From Allolucifera butyrica (GTDB taxonomy: Bacteria; Bacillota; Negativicutes; Sporomusales; UPPP01): a stretch of 64,000 nucleotides of DNA. The translations under genes and the position numbers were made by a program. The number at the start of each line of letters is the position of its first letter. Within the stretch, counting starts at the first letter, position 1. The stretch is taken from assembly GCF_900476375.1 (NCBI RefSeq), contig NZ_UPPP01000133.1, positions 1 to 64,000 of the forward strand. Reading direction: 5' to 3'. Positions 26,622 to 34,577 of the stretch are shown one piece after another. The notes under the pieces were generated by a model. It was given only the letters and a program-made list of their open reading frames with translations, searched no databases and had not been told where the DNA came from.

Positions 26622-29600
26622 TCACCCCTTAATTCCTTGTATTTGCGCGTCGATTACTCCCGCGACGGCAATATTATCTTTGTCATACAGCGTTATGAAC
26701 GGACCGGAAACATCTTTATCGGCCAGCCTAAAGGTTAATGCGGTAGCTCCACCGCTATCCTGAATTGTAACATTGACGTTCCTAATAACACGGTATGTTT
26801 TCGTAATTGGCAGCCGCATACCGGCTGCCAGTATTGCGATGTCGTTTAAAATCTCGGATTCGTCTTCCACATCAACGACAGCCGCAAATCTCCTGACTAT
26901 CCCCTGCGTAATACCGGCCCCGATTGTCAAGCGTACATCATGAATACTGTTTCCGTTGGTTTGCACCTTACCGCTATATGATACGTAGGGACCCTCCTGG
27001 TACATTAGTTTAGTATCATCCGGAAACATCAAATCATTGTCGCTGCCATATATCGGGTATGGATAGCGTTGACGATAAAAGATTTGGGAATTTCCATCCG
27101 TAGCCAGGTTGAATGTCAGCGTACCGTCACCGTCCGACAGGAATGCATCTTCATAGGTCATTGCCGCCCACCTTTCACTATAAAACGGCGCACTGTCGAT
27201 CGGGTACATTGCCGCCTTTAAGTCAGCCGGATACATGGCCCCGCCGGTGTCATCGGCGACTAAGAAACCACCAATAACCGAACAATTCGTTTTGGTGCCG
27301 GGAAATCCACCGGCTTTAACATCCTGCTCAAAAATAACATTGTTCACAATTTCGTCGCCCAGACCGATGGTTACCGAGGCCACATTCTCACTTTCATTGC
27401 CGGAATTATCGACTGCTTTAACCATCACTGTAAAAACACCGCTGCGCAAAGCGTTGGTTTCAAACGGGGATGCCACGATCAGGCCGTCATGCAGAGCGAT
27501 CGCATTATCCCAAAATGTAGAGCTGCCAATGTTATATTTAAAACGATAGCCGGCCAAATCTACCGGGGGATCGGGCAGCGTAAAAGTAAACCGCCGGAAT
27601 CCATTGGCGGCTTTTTCTGCGAATAGGGTTTCTACGTCCGGCGGCGGAGCGTCTTTGCCGGTAATTAATACCGGCACCGAAATAATGCCGGAGGATACCA
27701 GGCCAACTTCATTGATCGTGCGAACCTTTACTAAATAGGAAACATGGGTCTTAACCCCAATGATCGAAGTACGTAAATTCTTTACCAAGGCAGCCCATAG
27801 TATCCACGTATTCCCATTATCAACGCTATACAGTACTTCATAGCCGGTAATTAATTTGTTACGCGGAATCATCCAGGATACATTCAGGTTGGAAACGGTC
27901 GTGCCGTCTTTTTGCCGGTACGTTTCTTCGGCGGCGCTTACACTGGTAACTTCCACCGGGGTCGGGTCCATTGCGCTGTAATTGATTGCCGGTATCGTTT
28001 CCGCCTCGTTGTAGATTTCTTCGATGTATTCAAGGCAGGAGATTTTTCGCCGCATATCCTGGTCCCGGCTGATATTGAGCACCCGGAAGGGCTTGACTAC
28101 TTTGTTCGTTTCACCAAAGCTGTATAGGTCCCATTGCAGCGGCACTTTCGGCAAAGAACCGGTGAGAGTCAGCGTATCAGTGCTGGTTTCCTGCGTAACT
28201 CCCTGCACGCTGACCGTGACAATCCGTTGTGCGTCCTGGGCGGTTGTCGCCGCCGGGTCTGTAATCTGCACGGCTACCGCATAGGATTTGCCGGGCTCCA
28301 GCGTTACCTGGCGGTCAAGCTGCAGGGTCGTAGCCGTAGCTGCTGCCAAACGTCCGGAAAATCCCCACTGAGGCACATCGTGCGCCAGCAGCACCACATC
28401 ATTGATCTGGCAGGCGATGGCATCAATATCCGCGCTGTGGTCCACCGTCCGCTGCAGATATTGGTTGAGCCGCAGCCGGTATTTGCCTTCCCGGTACGCC
28501 TGGGTCACCGTGGTGGCACCCTCCAGGGTGATCTGAGTAATGTTGGGCTCGGTTGTGCCGTCATAATCGTCGGCGTAAGCGGTGATAACATCCTTCTGGT
28601 AGTCTTTGTCCTTGTTAATGAAGGTGATTTCTATCGCGTTGGCCCGGTCTTTCAGTCCCATGAAAGTTTCCTGGAATTTATCGGTGATAATATTGCCGAC
28701 CGTAAACAGTTGTACCGGTTGGCCGGGCGCATCGCAGACCGCGCCGTACCGGGTTCCCCGCATAATCACCTTACCCCGGCCAACCCCTTCCGGTTTCTGC
28801 AAGGCGGTCCAGAGGTCGGCCGCCGTATCGAAGATATAATTGAAGGTCAGGTTCCGATCCTCGCAAAATGCCGCCCAATGGACGAAATCCTGATGGACCG
28901 CCCGGGATGCCGGAGCGCCCTGGACAATCCATTCCAAATTGCCGGTATGGATGTTTTTGATTTGCCGGCAGCGGTGGATCATATCATAAGCCGCCCAGGC
29001 CGGATTAGTAGCCGGTTTTTGTTCGTATTGACAGCTGTCGGCATTCCATACCCAAACATTGTTCCGGGTCTGCAGCCAGGTTATGCTGGGCATGCCCCCG
29101 CTTAACTGATTGGTTGCCAGCGCCTTAATTCCGACAAGCACCTTGCCGGGACGGTCAAAATCGTCATATAGAATACTCGACAATTGCGTCCAGAAAACGC
29201 GGGTGGAATACCGGGTATCGGTACCGCTTTTAGCAATACACTGGATTCGCACCTCATATTGAGCAGCGGGAAGGTGGTCAACACGGTAGGTACGCTGGAA
29301 AGCGGTATTGGATGCTGCGGTAATTTGTAAGTTGGTATTAGTTCCGTCGGTGAAATTGCTCCAATTGGCATCACCAACCTTATGGTATTGCGCTTGTACG
29401 GTGACCGAAGCATTTTCAAGGCCCCCGTCATCTTTGATGTGATACAGCCCGCCCGGAAACTGCAGGGTGATTTCCAGGCCCTCTACGGCATTTCCCCCGG
29501 TTTGCTGGGTTGTCCAAGTGTTGTCGGTATTCAGCTCATAGGCTAAATCCTGATCAATATAGGTGTCGTTAAAATTGGCAATAGCCGTTTGGTCGTTCGT

Positions 29601-30254
29601 GCCCAGCCGGGTTTCGACGGTTACGTCTTTATAGTAGGAAACCGGATTATCATTAATCCGGATATCGCTGATTGCGTCAATCGGGCCTTCCCCACCACAC
29701 AGCAGGATATTCATGTACTGTTTATCCCCATTGCTCGACACATGCTGGGCAATGACTTGTCCGGCCGTTCGCATAGTGCCGTAAGTAACGGCCAGGGCAT
29801 TGCCCTGGCCGTTCAACGATTGCGTATTATTCCAATTGTACGATGGGTTCACTTTGACAGTGTCCGGTTTGGCTGGCGGGAACCAGTGATTGATGAGAGC
29901 GCCACCAATCATACTCGCACCCGCAGCGGTCACTCCAGACCAAAAAGCCTTTGCCGTCCACCCACCTGATGCTAAAAGGCCACCTGTAATACCTCCTAAC
30001 AATAGTGTATCTATAACCTTTAGCCAGCTCGGTTTGCCGACAACCGGACAGACGGCAAGCCAGTCATCACTCTGGACGGTCTGTTCCTTTGCATCTTCGA
30101 CAATTTCCCCGTTCCGGCTCACAACAAAGTTATCTAACCCCATAAGGTAGGGCTGAACATATTCATAAGCCGTTTTACCGGGAACATGTTCGCAGGTATG
30201 GATTTCTTTGTCGTTGTAGTTAAACGGATTTTTCAGTACAGTAATTGTGAGCAT
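26622..30254 (-). CDS. Tail tip host-specificity protein, I-J fusion
   Basis: 1210 residues. Residues 1-75 (MLTITVLKNPFNYNDKEI, EHVPGKTAYEYVQPYL, DDWLAVCPVVG) form a small ubiquitin/ThiS-like module, and a Gly/Ala-rich hydrophobic stretch at about 85-125 follows. This is how lambda gpI is built. The rest matches gpJ: NGQGNALAVTYGTMRTAGQV, INDNPV near residue 190, a long central tail-tip region, and one or two FN3-like domains (about 770-950). So assembly protein I and central tip protein J appear fused. J recognises the host surface and holds the fibres. It follows the tail tube gene. Confidence 0.85.
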   Translation of the reverse strand: MLTITVLKNPFNYNDKEIHTCEHVPGKTAYEYVQPYLMGLDNFVVSRNGEIVEDAKEQTVQSDDWLAVCPVVGKPSWLKVIDTLLLGGITGGLLASGGWTAKAFWSGVTAAGASMIGGALINHWFPPAKPDTVKVNPSYNWNNTQSLNGQGNALAVTYGTMRTAGQVIAQHVSSNGDKQYMNILLCGGEGPIDAISDIRINDNPVSYYKDVTVETRLGTNDQTAIANFNDTYIDQDLAYELNTDNTWTTQQTGGNAVEGLEITLQFPGGLYHIKDDGGLENASVTVQAQYHKVGDANWSNFTDGTNTNLQITAASNTAFQRTYRVDHLPAAQYEVRIQCIAKSGTDTRYSTRVFWTQLSSILYDDFDRPGKVLVGIKALATNQLSGGMPSITWLQTRNNVWVWNADSCQYEQKPATNPAWAAYDMIHRCRQIKNIHTGNLEWIVQGAPASRAVHQDFVHWAAFCEDRNLTFNYIFDTAADLWTALQKPEGVGRGKVIMRGTRYGAVCDAPGQPVQLFTVGNIITDKFQETFMGLKDRANAIEITFINKDKDYQKDVITAYADDYDGTTEPNITQITLEGATTVTQAYREGKYRLRLNQYLQRTVDHSADIDAIACQINDVVLLAHDVPQWGFSGRLAAATATTLQLDRQVTLEPGKSYAVAVQITDPAATTAQDAQRIVTVSVQGVTQETSTDTLTLTGSLPKVPLQWDLYSFGETNKVVKPFRVLNISRDQDMRRKISCLEYIEEIYNEAETIPAINYSAMDPTPVEVTSVSAAEETYRQKDGTTVSNLNVSWMIPRNKLITGYEVLYSVDNGNTWILWAALVKNLRTSIIGVKTHVSYLVKVRTINEVGLVSSGIISVPVLITGKDAPPPDVETLFAEKAANGFRRFTFTLPDPPVDLAGYRFKYNIGSSTFWDNAIALHDGLIVASPFETNALRSGVFTVMVKAVDNSGNESENVASVTIGLGDEIVNNVIFEQDVKAGGFPGTKTNCSVIGGFLVADDTGGAMYPADLKAAMYPIDSAPFYSERWAAMTYEDAFLSDGDGTLTFNLATDGNSQIFYRQRYPYPIYGSDNDLMFPDDTKLMYQEGPYVSYSGKVQTNGNSIHDVRLTIGAGITQGIVRRFAAVVDVEDESEILNDIAILAAGMRLPITKTYRVIRNVNVTIQDSGGATALTFRLADKDVSGPFITLYDKDNIAVAGVIDAQIQGIKG

Positions 30255-30346
30255 TTCAATTATTTCACTCCCTCCGATTCCAAGAAAGACCTTTAAAAAA
30301 TACCGCTCACTGGCGGCATGGTTCTCTTGGCACGGTCAATCTTTCC

Positions 30347-31300
30347 TTATGCCGTCGCATAGGAAGCGTAATTATTGACCAATGTTGCGACGATGGCGCT
30401 GCCGCCGGAGCCATTATTATAAAACGCCTTAAACGGCAGCGTAATGAATATTCCTTTTTCACTTTCAATCCCCGGTGAAGTTTGCTGGAAAATCACTTCT
30501 TCCATAAAGAATTCCAGGCTGTGGGTACCGCTAACAAACTTGAACTTCAACGACGATGCCGTGTTATTGACTGCATTACTCAAAAGCACTGTATCTTCAA
30601 AAAACGCCTTGATATTACCGGATATTTGCAGAAGACCTTCCGGCAGACTGGTTCGGTAACCGCCGCTGCCAATGGTATAAGTATTTCCGTCCAGCCCAAA
30701 ATCAGCGTTCAGGCTGGCTTCGGTTACGATGGCCAGCGGTGACCCGCCTTCTTCTATCGACCCTTGAAAGTTATTGAATTTTAGGACCGGGATATTACTC
30801 AGAGTTGACGCCAAAGGTGCGGCGTCAACCGTTCTTTTGGCGCCGAGAATATCAAAATTAGCGGTCAATTCATTATCGCCGCCGTAGGTGAAGGAAAATT
30901 TATTTATCTTACAACCGTTAAACATTTCATAGGCCGGAACATCCGGATATTGCTGTTCCAGCACCAATGACGGCTGACTTTCGGTTACTTTAAAAATATG
31001 GGTATAAGGATCACCGGAGCCGGTAGTCACCGGGTTGCCAAACATAGCCCGTAACCAGAAGCCGAAACCAATCTGGTCAATCGGCACCACAATGCTGCCG
31101 GATACGTCAGTATTGCCGGTTGCCGGCTGAACTTGGTCCCGGCGGCTGCGAATGGTGGCTGAATCAATCAGGGTTTGCTTAATTGCCAGTTTGGACTGAT
31201 TCATCGGCATGTTATAGCCTGCGGGCGACGCCGGCGGCTGACCATAGTCGGCCTCATAGGCCAGTGCCAAATGAGACTTATATCCTCTTGCTCTTGACAT
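30347..31300 (-). CDS. Phage tail tube (major tail) protein
   Basis: 317 residues. A beta-rich protein with features of long-tailed-phage tube subunits: SRARGYKSHLALAYEADYG near the N-terminus, a PIDQIGFGFWLRAMFG segment at about 77, and a repeated immunoglobulin-like C-terminal part. AAGGGGG precedes the ATG. It polymerises into the tail tube, capped by the terminator encoded just upstream. Unusually, it lies between the K-like and I-J genes, and no tape-measure gene separates them. Confidence 0.75.
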   Translation of the reverse strand: MSRARGYKSHLALAYEADYGQPPASPAGYNMPMNQSKLAIKQTLIDSATIRSRRDQVQPATGNTDVSGSIVVPIDQIGFGFWLRAMFGNPVTTGSGDPYTHIFKVTESQPSLVLEQQYPDVPAYEMFNGCKINKFSFTYGGDNELTANFDILGAKRTVDAAPLASTLSNIPVLKFNNFQGSIEEGGSPLAIVTEASLNADFGLDGNTYTIGSGGYRTSLPEGLLQISGNIKAFFEDTVLLSNAVNNTASSLKFKFVSGTHSLEFFMEEVIFQQTSPGIESEKGIFITLPFKAFYNNGSGGSAIVATLVNNYASYATA

Positions 31301-31312
31301 GGAAATTCCCCC

Positions 31313-31789
31313 TTAGAAATTAATGTTATAACCATTGATCGACGTAATTTTGATGATAATGTCCATCCGTCCGGGAAACCGTGGAAAATAGGCAACCGGC
31401 TCGATGTTGTAATTTACCACGCTAATGGGGTTATCCGGACTTAGTTGGGCCAGTTCCTGGTAGATCAACTGGCCAAGAGTATCACATTCCGCGACGCCGC
31501 GAAACTCTGTTACATTATTGGTTACGGTGGCCGCTGCCTGAAGGATTGTCCAGCCAACCGTGAGGTTATAGGTATACTCTTGCAACTCCAGCCCTTCCGA
31601 TTTACTACCCGGATAAAGGATAATCAGCGGGCAATCATTTTCCGTTGGCGGGTTTTTCCCGTTAATGCCGACAAAAATACTGGGCGCCTTGTTATATTGC
31701 GATGAGCAGAAATTTTGTATAGGCTGGCTGGCTTGTAAGGCATCCCGCCATTTACTAATGATGTCGCTCAATTTCAGTGTTGAAATCAT
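31313..31789 (-). CDS. Phage tail terminator/completion protein
   Basis: 158 residues from the ATG at 31789, which has AAGGGGA at about 10 bases; a longer frame begins 7 codons upstream and contains that ribosome site. The protein (MISTLKLSDIISKWRDAL, later NDCPLIILYPGSKSEG, and a beta-strand-rich end) has the size and position, directly before the tube gene, of tail terminators that cap the tube. The family assignment is tentative and rests on gene order as much as on sequence. Confidence 0.6.
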   Translation of the reverse strand: MISTLKLSDIISKWRDALQASQPIQNFCSSQYNKAPSIFVGINGKNPPTENDCPLIILYPGSKSEGLELQEYTYNLTVGWTILQAAATVTNNVTEFRGVAECDTLGQLIYQELAQLSPDNPISVVNYNIEPVAYFPRFPGRMDIIIKITSINGYNINF

Positions 31790-31830
31790 ATAGTCATTTC
31801 CCCTTTTCAATGGTGGTAGGCCGCCTTTTC

Positions 31831-31980
31831 TCAGTGACTGGCGGCATACTCTCCCATTTTACAGATTGCGCAGGTGCCGGTGGTGCCGGAAACAATCCAC
31901 CAGGCACATGCATCTTTTATACATTCACTAAATGGAATTGTACTATTATTAGGGTTCATACCAAAAATTGGACAATACAT
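31831..31980 (-). CDS. Small Cys-rich phage-region protein
   Basis: 49 residues, MYCPIFGMNPNNSTIPFSE, then CIKDACAWWIVSG, CAIC and AASH at the end. AGGAGGAG lies 5 bases before the ATG. Five cysteines, two of them in CAIC, suggest a small metal or Fe-S binding fold. The stop lies within a GCCGCC / GGCGGC hairpin that continues into the intergenic space. It sits between the K-like gene and the tail terminator gene. Family not recognised. Confidence 0.65.
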   Translation of the reverse strand: MYCPIFGMNPNNSTIPFSECIKDACAWWIVSGTTGTCAICKMGEYAASH

Positions 31981-32003
31981 CTTTTCTCCTCCTTTAAATT
32001 AAA

Positions 32004-32050
32004 ATAGCCGCTTACTGGCGGCAGGGTTCTCTCGGCATGGTATTATGCCG
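32004..32050 (-). repeat. Recurrent GCCGC-hairpin element of the tail region
   Basis: Minus-strand GCCGC-CAGTAA-GCGGC followed by TATTTTAATTT. A close relative lies at 30296-30330 (CCGC-CAGTGA-GCGG then TATTTTTT, with a similar AGAGAACC flank). A looser one lies at 31815-31848. They sit between tail genes and look like weak terminators or processing stems copied with the genes. Confidence 0.55.
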
Positions 32051-32053
32051 CCC

Positions 32054-32092
32054 TTATATCAAAGGTTTTTTCAGTACAGTGATTATGAGCAT
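32054..32092 (-). pseudogene. Truncated start of a second I-J gene
   Basis: One base after the K-like gene stop, a frame reads MLIITVLKKPLI-stop, matching the first 11 residues of the intact I-J protein (MLTITVLKNPF). The DNA around both ATGs is alike (CAGTACAGT, GAGCAT on the plus strand). In lambda-like phages I and J directly follow K, so this marks the original J start. The 1.8 kb with the small protein, tail terminator and tube genes seems to have been placed between it and the intact J gene. Confidence 0.7.
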
Positions 32093-32093
32093 T

Positions 32094-32483
32094 TTATCCC
32101 TCCGGCACATAAAATCCTTCAATCCGTTTGGCCCAGGTGGGATTGTCGATCCGGTCGATGTTAACGCCAATCTCCTTACGTGTGTGCACAAACCGTCCCT
32201 GGCCAATGTATACTCCTGTATGATTACAGTAAACGGTAAAGCGGATCACAACAAGCGCCGGAACGAGGATTTCTCCTTCGCACCTGCGCCAGAACGGCCT
32301 TTGTCTATTCATTTCACGATGAATCAGACTGGCCTCTTCACAGGATATTTGATAATCCGGCAGTTCAATCCCATACCGCCGGAAGACTTCCGTAGACAGT
32401 CCCCAGCAATCAAGCCCCTTGGCTGGGTCCCGCCCACCGTCGAGAAATGGCAGACCAATTAAATCATCCAATTTTCTATTCAT
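32094..32483 (-). CDS. NlpC/P60 tail peptidase (lambda K-like)
   Basis: 129 residues from the ATG at 32483 (GGAGG at 5 bases). The catalytic Cys26 is in GLDCWGLS and His88 in CNHTGVYIG, with HTRKEIGV after it, the NlpC/P60 pattern. Such domains in lambda gpK-type proteins cut peptide stems of peptidoglycan as the tail tip passes the wall. Position between the L-like gene and a J start is the lambda order. The N-terminal JAB/MPN half of some gpK proteins is absent. Confidence 0.88.
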   Translation of the reverse strand: MNRKLDDLIGLPFLDGGRDPAKGLDCWGLSTEVFRRYGIELPDYQISCEEASLIHREMNRQRPFWRRCEGEILVPALVVIRFTVYCNHTGVYIGQGRFVHTRKEIGVNIDRIDNPTWAKRIEGFYVPEG

Positions 32484-32608
32484 ACTACCCTCCAATAAAG
32501 AAAGACTGCTGTGCGGTCTTTCGGCTCGTGGCGCAGAGCGCAGGGCGCGGGAAAACTACTTACAATCCCTGAATATCCTTGCTCTGTAAGAACTTGTAGT
32601 TTTACAGC

Positions 32609-33226
32609 TTATGCATAAAGCCCGCCCTCGGGAATACTTGGCTCTCCTCCATACCTTACCGAGTTGCCCCGCTCACGGCAGGACTGCAATGTACCGTCAC
32701 ATGGCGGCAATGATCCGGCATACCCGCACTCAATTCCTTTATACTGATCCCGCCAGGCGCAAAAATTCTTGAGCACCCGCCGAAAGGGAAACCGCAGTTG
32801 TACAGACAGATCACAGCCTAGATCAAATGTTACCCAGTGGCTGTCACAGGTAGTCGATTGCACCGTAAAGATTTCTTCCACCTCGGGTAAAAGATTATCA
32901 AGATGCTGCGAATGGACTACCCTGAGCGTTACTGTTGCGCCGGTCAGCCCATTGTTTGCTTCCACATAGGCCTGGACAATCTGCGTGATATTTGAAACCC
33001 GTACTGGTACAGACGGCTGAGTCTCTTCACTATCTTCCTTGATTTCGCCGACGGTAAAGTTAAACGCGCTCCAGGTATGGCCGTTCCATACGATGTCTTC
33101 ACTATTGCGAACCAGCCGCAAAGACTCCTCCGAATCCGGGAGAGCGACTTCCAGCAGCAATAGCCACACGCCGTCACTGGTTATTTTGTTTTTTTCAAGT
33201 ACACCGGCCACTGACAGATTTAACAT
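32609..33226 (-). CDS. Minor tail protein L-like, with four-Cys cluster
   Basis: 205 residues. An N-terminal beta-rich part (about 1-125) is followed by a C-terminal part with cysteines 156 (NFCAWRD), 167 (IECGYAG), 176 (PPCDGT) and 183 (QSCRERGN). Lambda gpL carries four such C-terminal cysteines that bind a [4Fe-4S] cluster, and the spacing here is similar. It follows the M-like gene with a 1-base gap and has AGGAGG before its ATG. It is expected in the tail tip. Confidence 0.82.
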   Translation of the reverse strand: MLNLSVAGVLEKNKITSDGVWLLLLEVALPDSEESLRLVRNSEDIVWNGHTWSAFNFTVGEIKEDSEETQPSVPVRVSNITQIVQAYVEANNGLTGATVTLRVVHSQHLDNLLPEVEEIFTVQSTTCDSHWVTFDLGCDLSVQLRFPFRRVLKNFCAWRDQYKGIECGYAGSLPPCDGTLQSCRERGNSVRYGGEPSIPEGGLYA

Positions 33227-33227
33227 G

Positions 33228-33590
33228 TTACACCTCCTGAATGGTCAATGTGCCGGAATAGTATCCCGGCGCCGCCAGATCGAAACTAATGTCGCCGCCC
33301 ACAAAACGGACGGAGAAGAGTTTTCCGGAATACGGATCGTTGGAAACAGCCGGATAATACCAATCAAAAGCCAGACTGCCGCCGTAAACCGTATTCCGAT
33401 AAAAATCGCGCAAAACAGCATACTCGCCGGCCGGTAACGCCGTCCATTTCAGAACAAAGGTCTGCGGCATCCGGGTAAACTTGGCCCGGGAAAGAACCAG
33501 TCCGTTTTCCATTTCGGACTGTAAAGAGGGATCTTTGATTTTGGTTGTAAACGGATAGACCGGTTGCTGAATATTAGGAAATTGTGCCAT
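33228..33590 (-). CDS. Minor tail protein M-like
   Basis: 120 residues. FPNIQQPVYPFTTKIKDPSL, then LKWTALPAGEYAVLRDFY and FSVRFVGGDISFDLAAPGYYSGTLTIQEV at the end. Length, beta-rich pattern and place before the L-like gene match lambda gpM-type tip proteins. AAGGAGG is 6 bases before the ATG. It is the first gene of the tail module as preserved here. Upstream, the tape measure and its chaperones are missing and the toxin cassettes begin. Confidence 0.75.
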   Translation of the reverse strand: MAQFPNIQQPVYPFTTKIKDPSLQSEMENGLVLSRAKFTRMPQTFVLKWTALPAGEYAVLRDFYRNTVYGGSLAFDWYYPAVSNDPYSGKLFSVRFVGGDISFDLAAPGYYSGTLTIQEV

Positions 33591-33657
33591 AATTTTCCTC
33601 CTTGTGTTAAATATTTTTTTATTCCATAATCTCCGATTGTATTTCGAAGATATATGA

Positions 33658-33813
33658 CTACCTTAGTAGAAGATTACCGAGTGCAAAACCAAGAAGCAAA
33701 TATTGGTATGTGTCGTACACCGCCTGTTGACCTGTCTTCAAAAAATGGAGAGCCGGACTGACTATGGTCCCAGAGTTGCCCCAAAAGAGGCTACTTAACA
33801 GCAGTGGCAGCAT
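33658..33813 (-). CDS. Possible 51-residue hydrophobic protein or gene remnant
   Basis: The frame reads MLPLLLSSLFWGNSGTIVS, then LKTGQQAVYDTYQYLLLGFALGN and LLLR-stop. It looks coded and hydrophobic. However, its ATG lies inside the hairpin at 33802-33833 and has no ribosome site, so it may be the tail end of a lost phage gene. Kept as low-confidence. Confidence 0.25.
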   Translation of the reverse strand: MLPLLLSSLFWGNSGTIVSPALHFLKTGQQAVYDTYQYLLLGFALGNLLLR

Positions 33814-33834
33814 CCGCGAGAGATGCTGCCACTG
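33802..33834. repeat. Hairpin repeat shared by both toxin-cassette ends, copy 1
   Basis: Twelve-base perfect arms AGTGGCAGCATC / GATGCTGCCACT around CGCGAGA. The same structure, with two loop changes, is at 36009-36038. No T-run follows on either strand. Confidence 0.7.
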
Positions 33835-33923
33835 TATTAGCCTTTTCTATTGTCGCCTCTTAAAAGGTTTAGTTGCGTCATTGGCGTTTACAAGGAATAC
33901 TTGGGTAACTGTTTGAGAACAGT

Positions 33924-33993
33924 GGGACAGGTTCCTTGTCTCCTATACTCTCTATCACCTCAATGCTACCCTTCTGAACAATGAACCTGTCCC
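33924..33993. repeat. Inverted repeat GGGACAGGTTC ... GAACCTGTCCC
   Basis: Perfect 11-base arms at 33924-33934 and 33983-33993 in the 540-base gap between the tail module and the toxin cassettes. The length and G-rich arms suggest a REP- or MITE-like element. No transposase is present. Confidence 0.55.
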
Positions 33994-34130
33994 CATCCCC
34001 CCCATTTTAGTTCTGCGGTCAGTTTCTGTGTCCTATGTTTTGCGGGGCTAGAAGGCATCGGCATTTTTTCGTTGATGTGACCATCTTCCGCTGTTTTGCA
34101 GCGGGGGCACCGAAGTCATCCTTCAACATC

Positions 34131-34508
34131 TCAATTTTTCGATTTTGCTTTTGACTTTATGTTTCTAATATACTTCAGGCCCAGTAATATGGACAAAATG
34201 CCCAAAGAACACGAAATAGCACCTGCAACAAAAACTCCAGTACGATTTCCCACCTCATTACTACTTTCCCAAACTAGAATTACGCCTATTGAAGCAATAC
34301 AAATTAGAGCTACTCCTATCAGAATATAAATCACGCCAACTATTCTTGCCCCTATTTTATATAGCTTTCCGAGTAAACTTGTTTTCGACGGAATAGCAAC
34401 ATACGGGGGGATATTACCGCCGATATAATAGCCGGGGTTGTATTGATTATCCTGCCACTCCTTCAGCTTTTTAGTTGGATTTTCGTTTTTTTCATGCTTA
34501 TGGCCCAA
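34131..34508 (-). CDS. Two-span membrane protein, candidate immunity partner of toxin-like gene 1
   Basis: 125 residues from a TTG start with GGGGAG just upstream; no ATG is available near the start. A polar N-terminal third (KHEKNENPTKKLKEWQDNQYNPGYYIGG) is followed by two hydrophobic helices at about 54-79 and 92-113 and a Lys-rich tail. It follows the toxin-like gene at 34578-35765 after 69 bases. The gene downstream of the sister toxin is also small and closely linked, so this is the immunity position. A membrane immunity protein would suit a toxin acting at the membrane. Family not recognised. Confidence 0.55.
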   Translation of the reverse strand: MGHKHEKNENPTKKLKEWQDNQYNPGYYIGGNIPPYVAIPSKTSLLGKLYKIGARIVGVIYILIGVALICIASIGVILVWESSNEVGNRTGVFVAGAISCSLGILSILLGLKYIRNIKSKAKSKN

Positions 34509-34577
34509 CCTTCTCCCCCCCTTTCTCTAGCACACTCCCGTAGATATTGCTTTATGTCAGGACTTATAGAGAATGTC

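Noticed and set aside
28134-29105. A 323-codon plus-strand open frame
   Set aside because: It is antisense to the I-J gene, has no ribosome site, and its protein looks like a shadow of the real coding strand.
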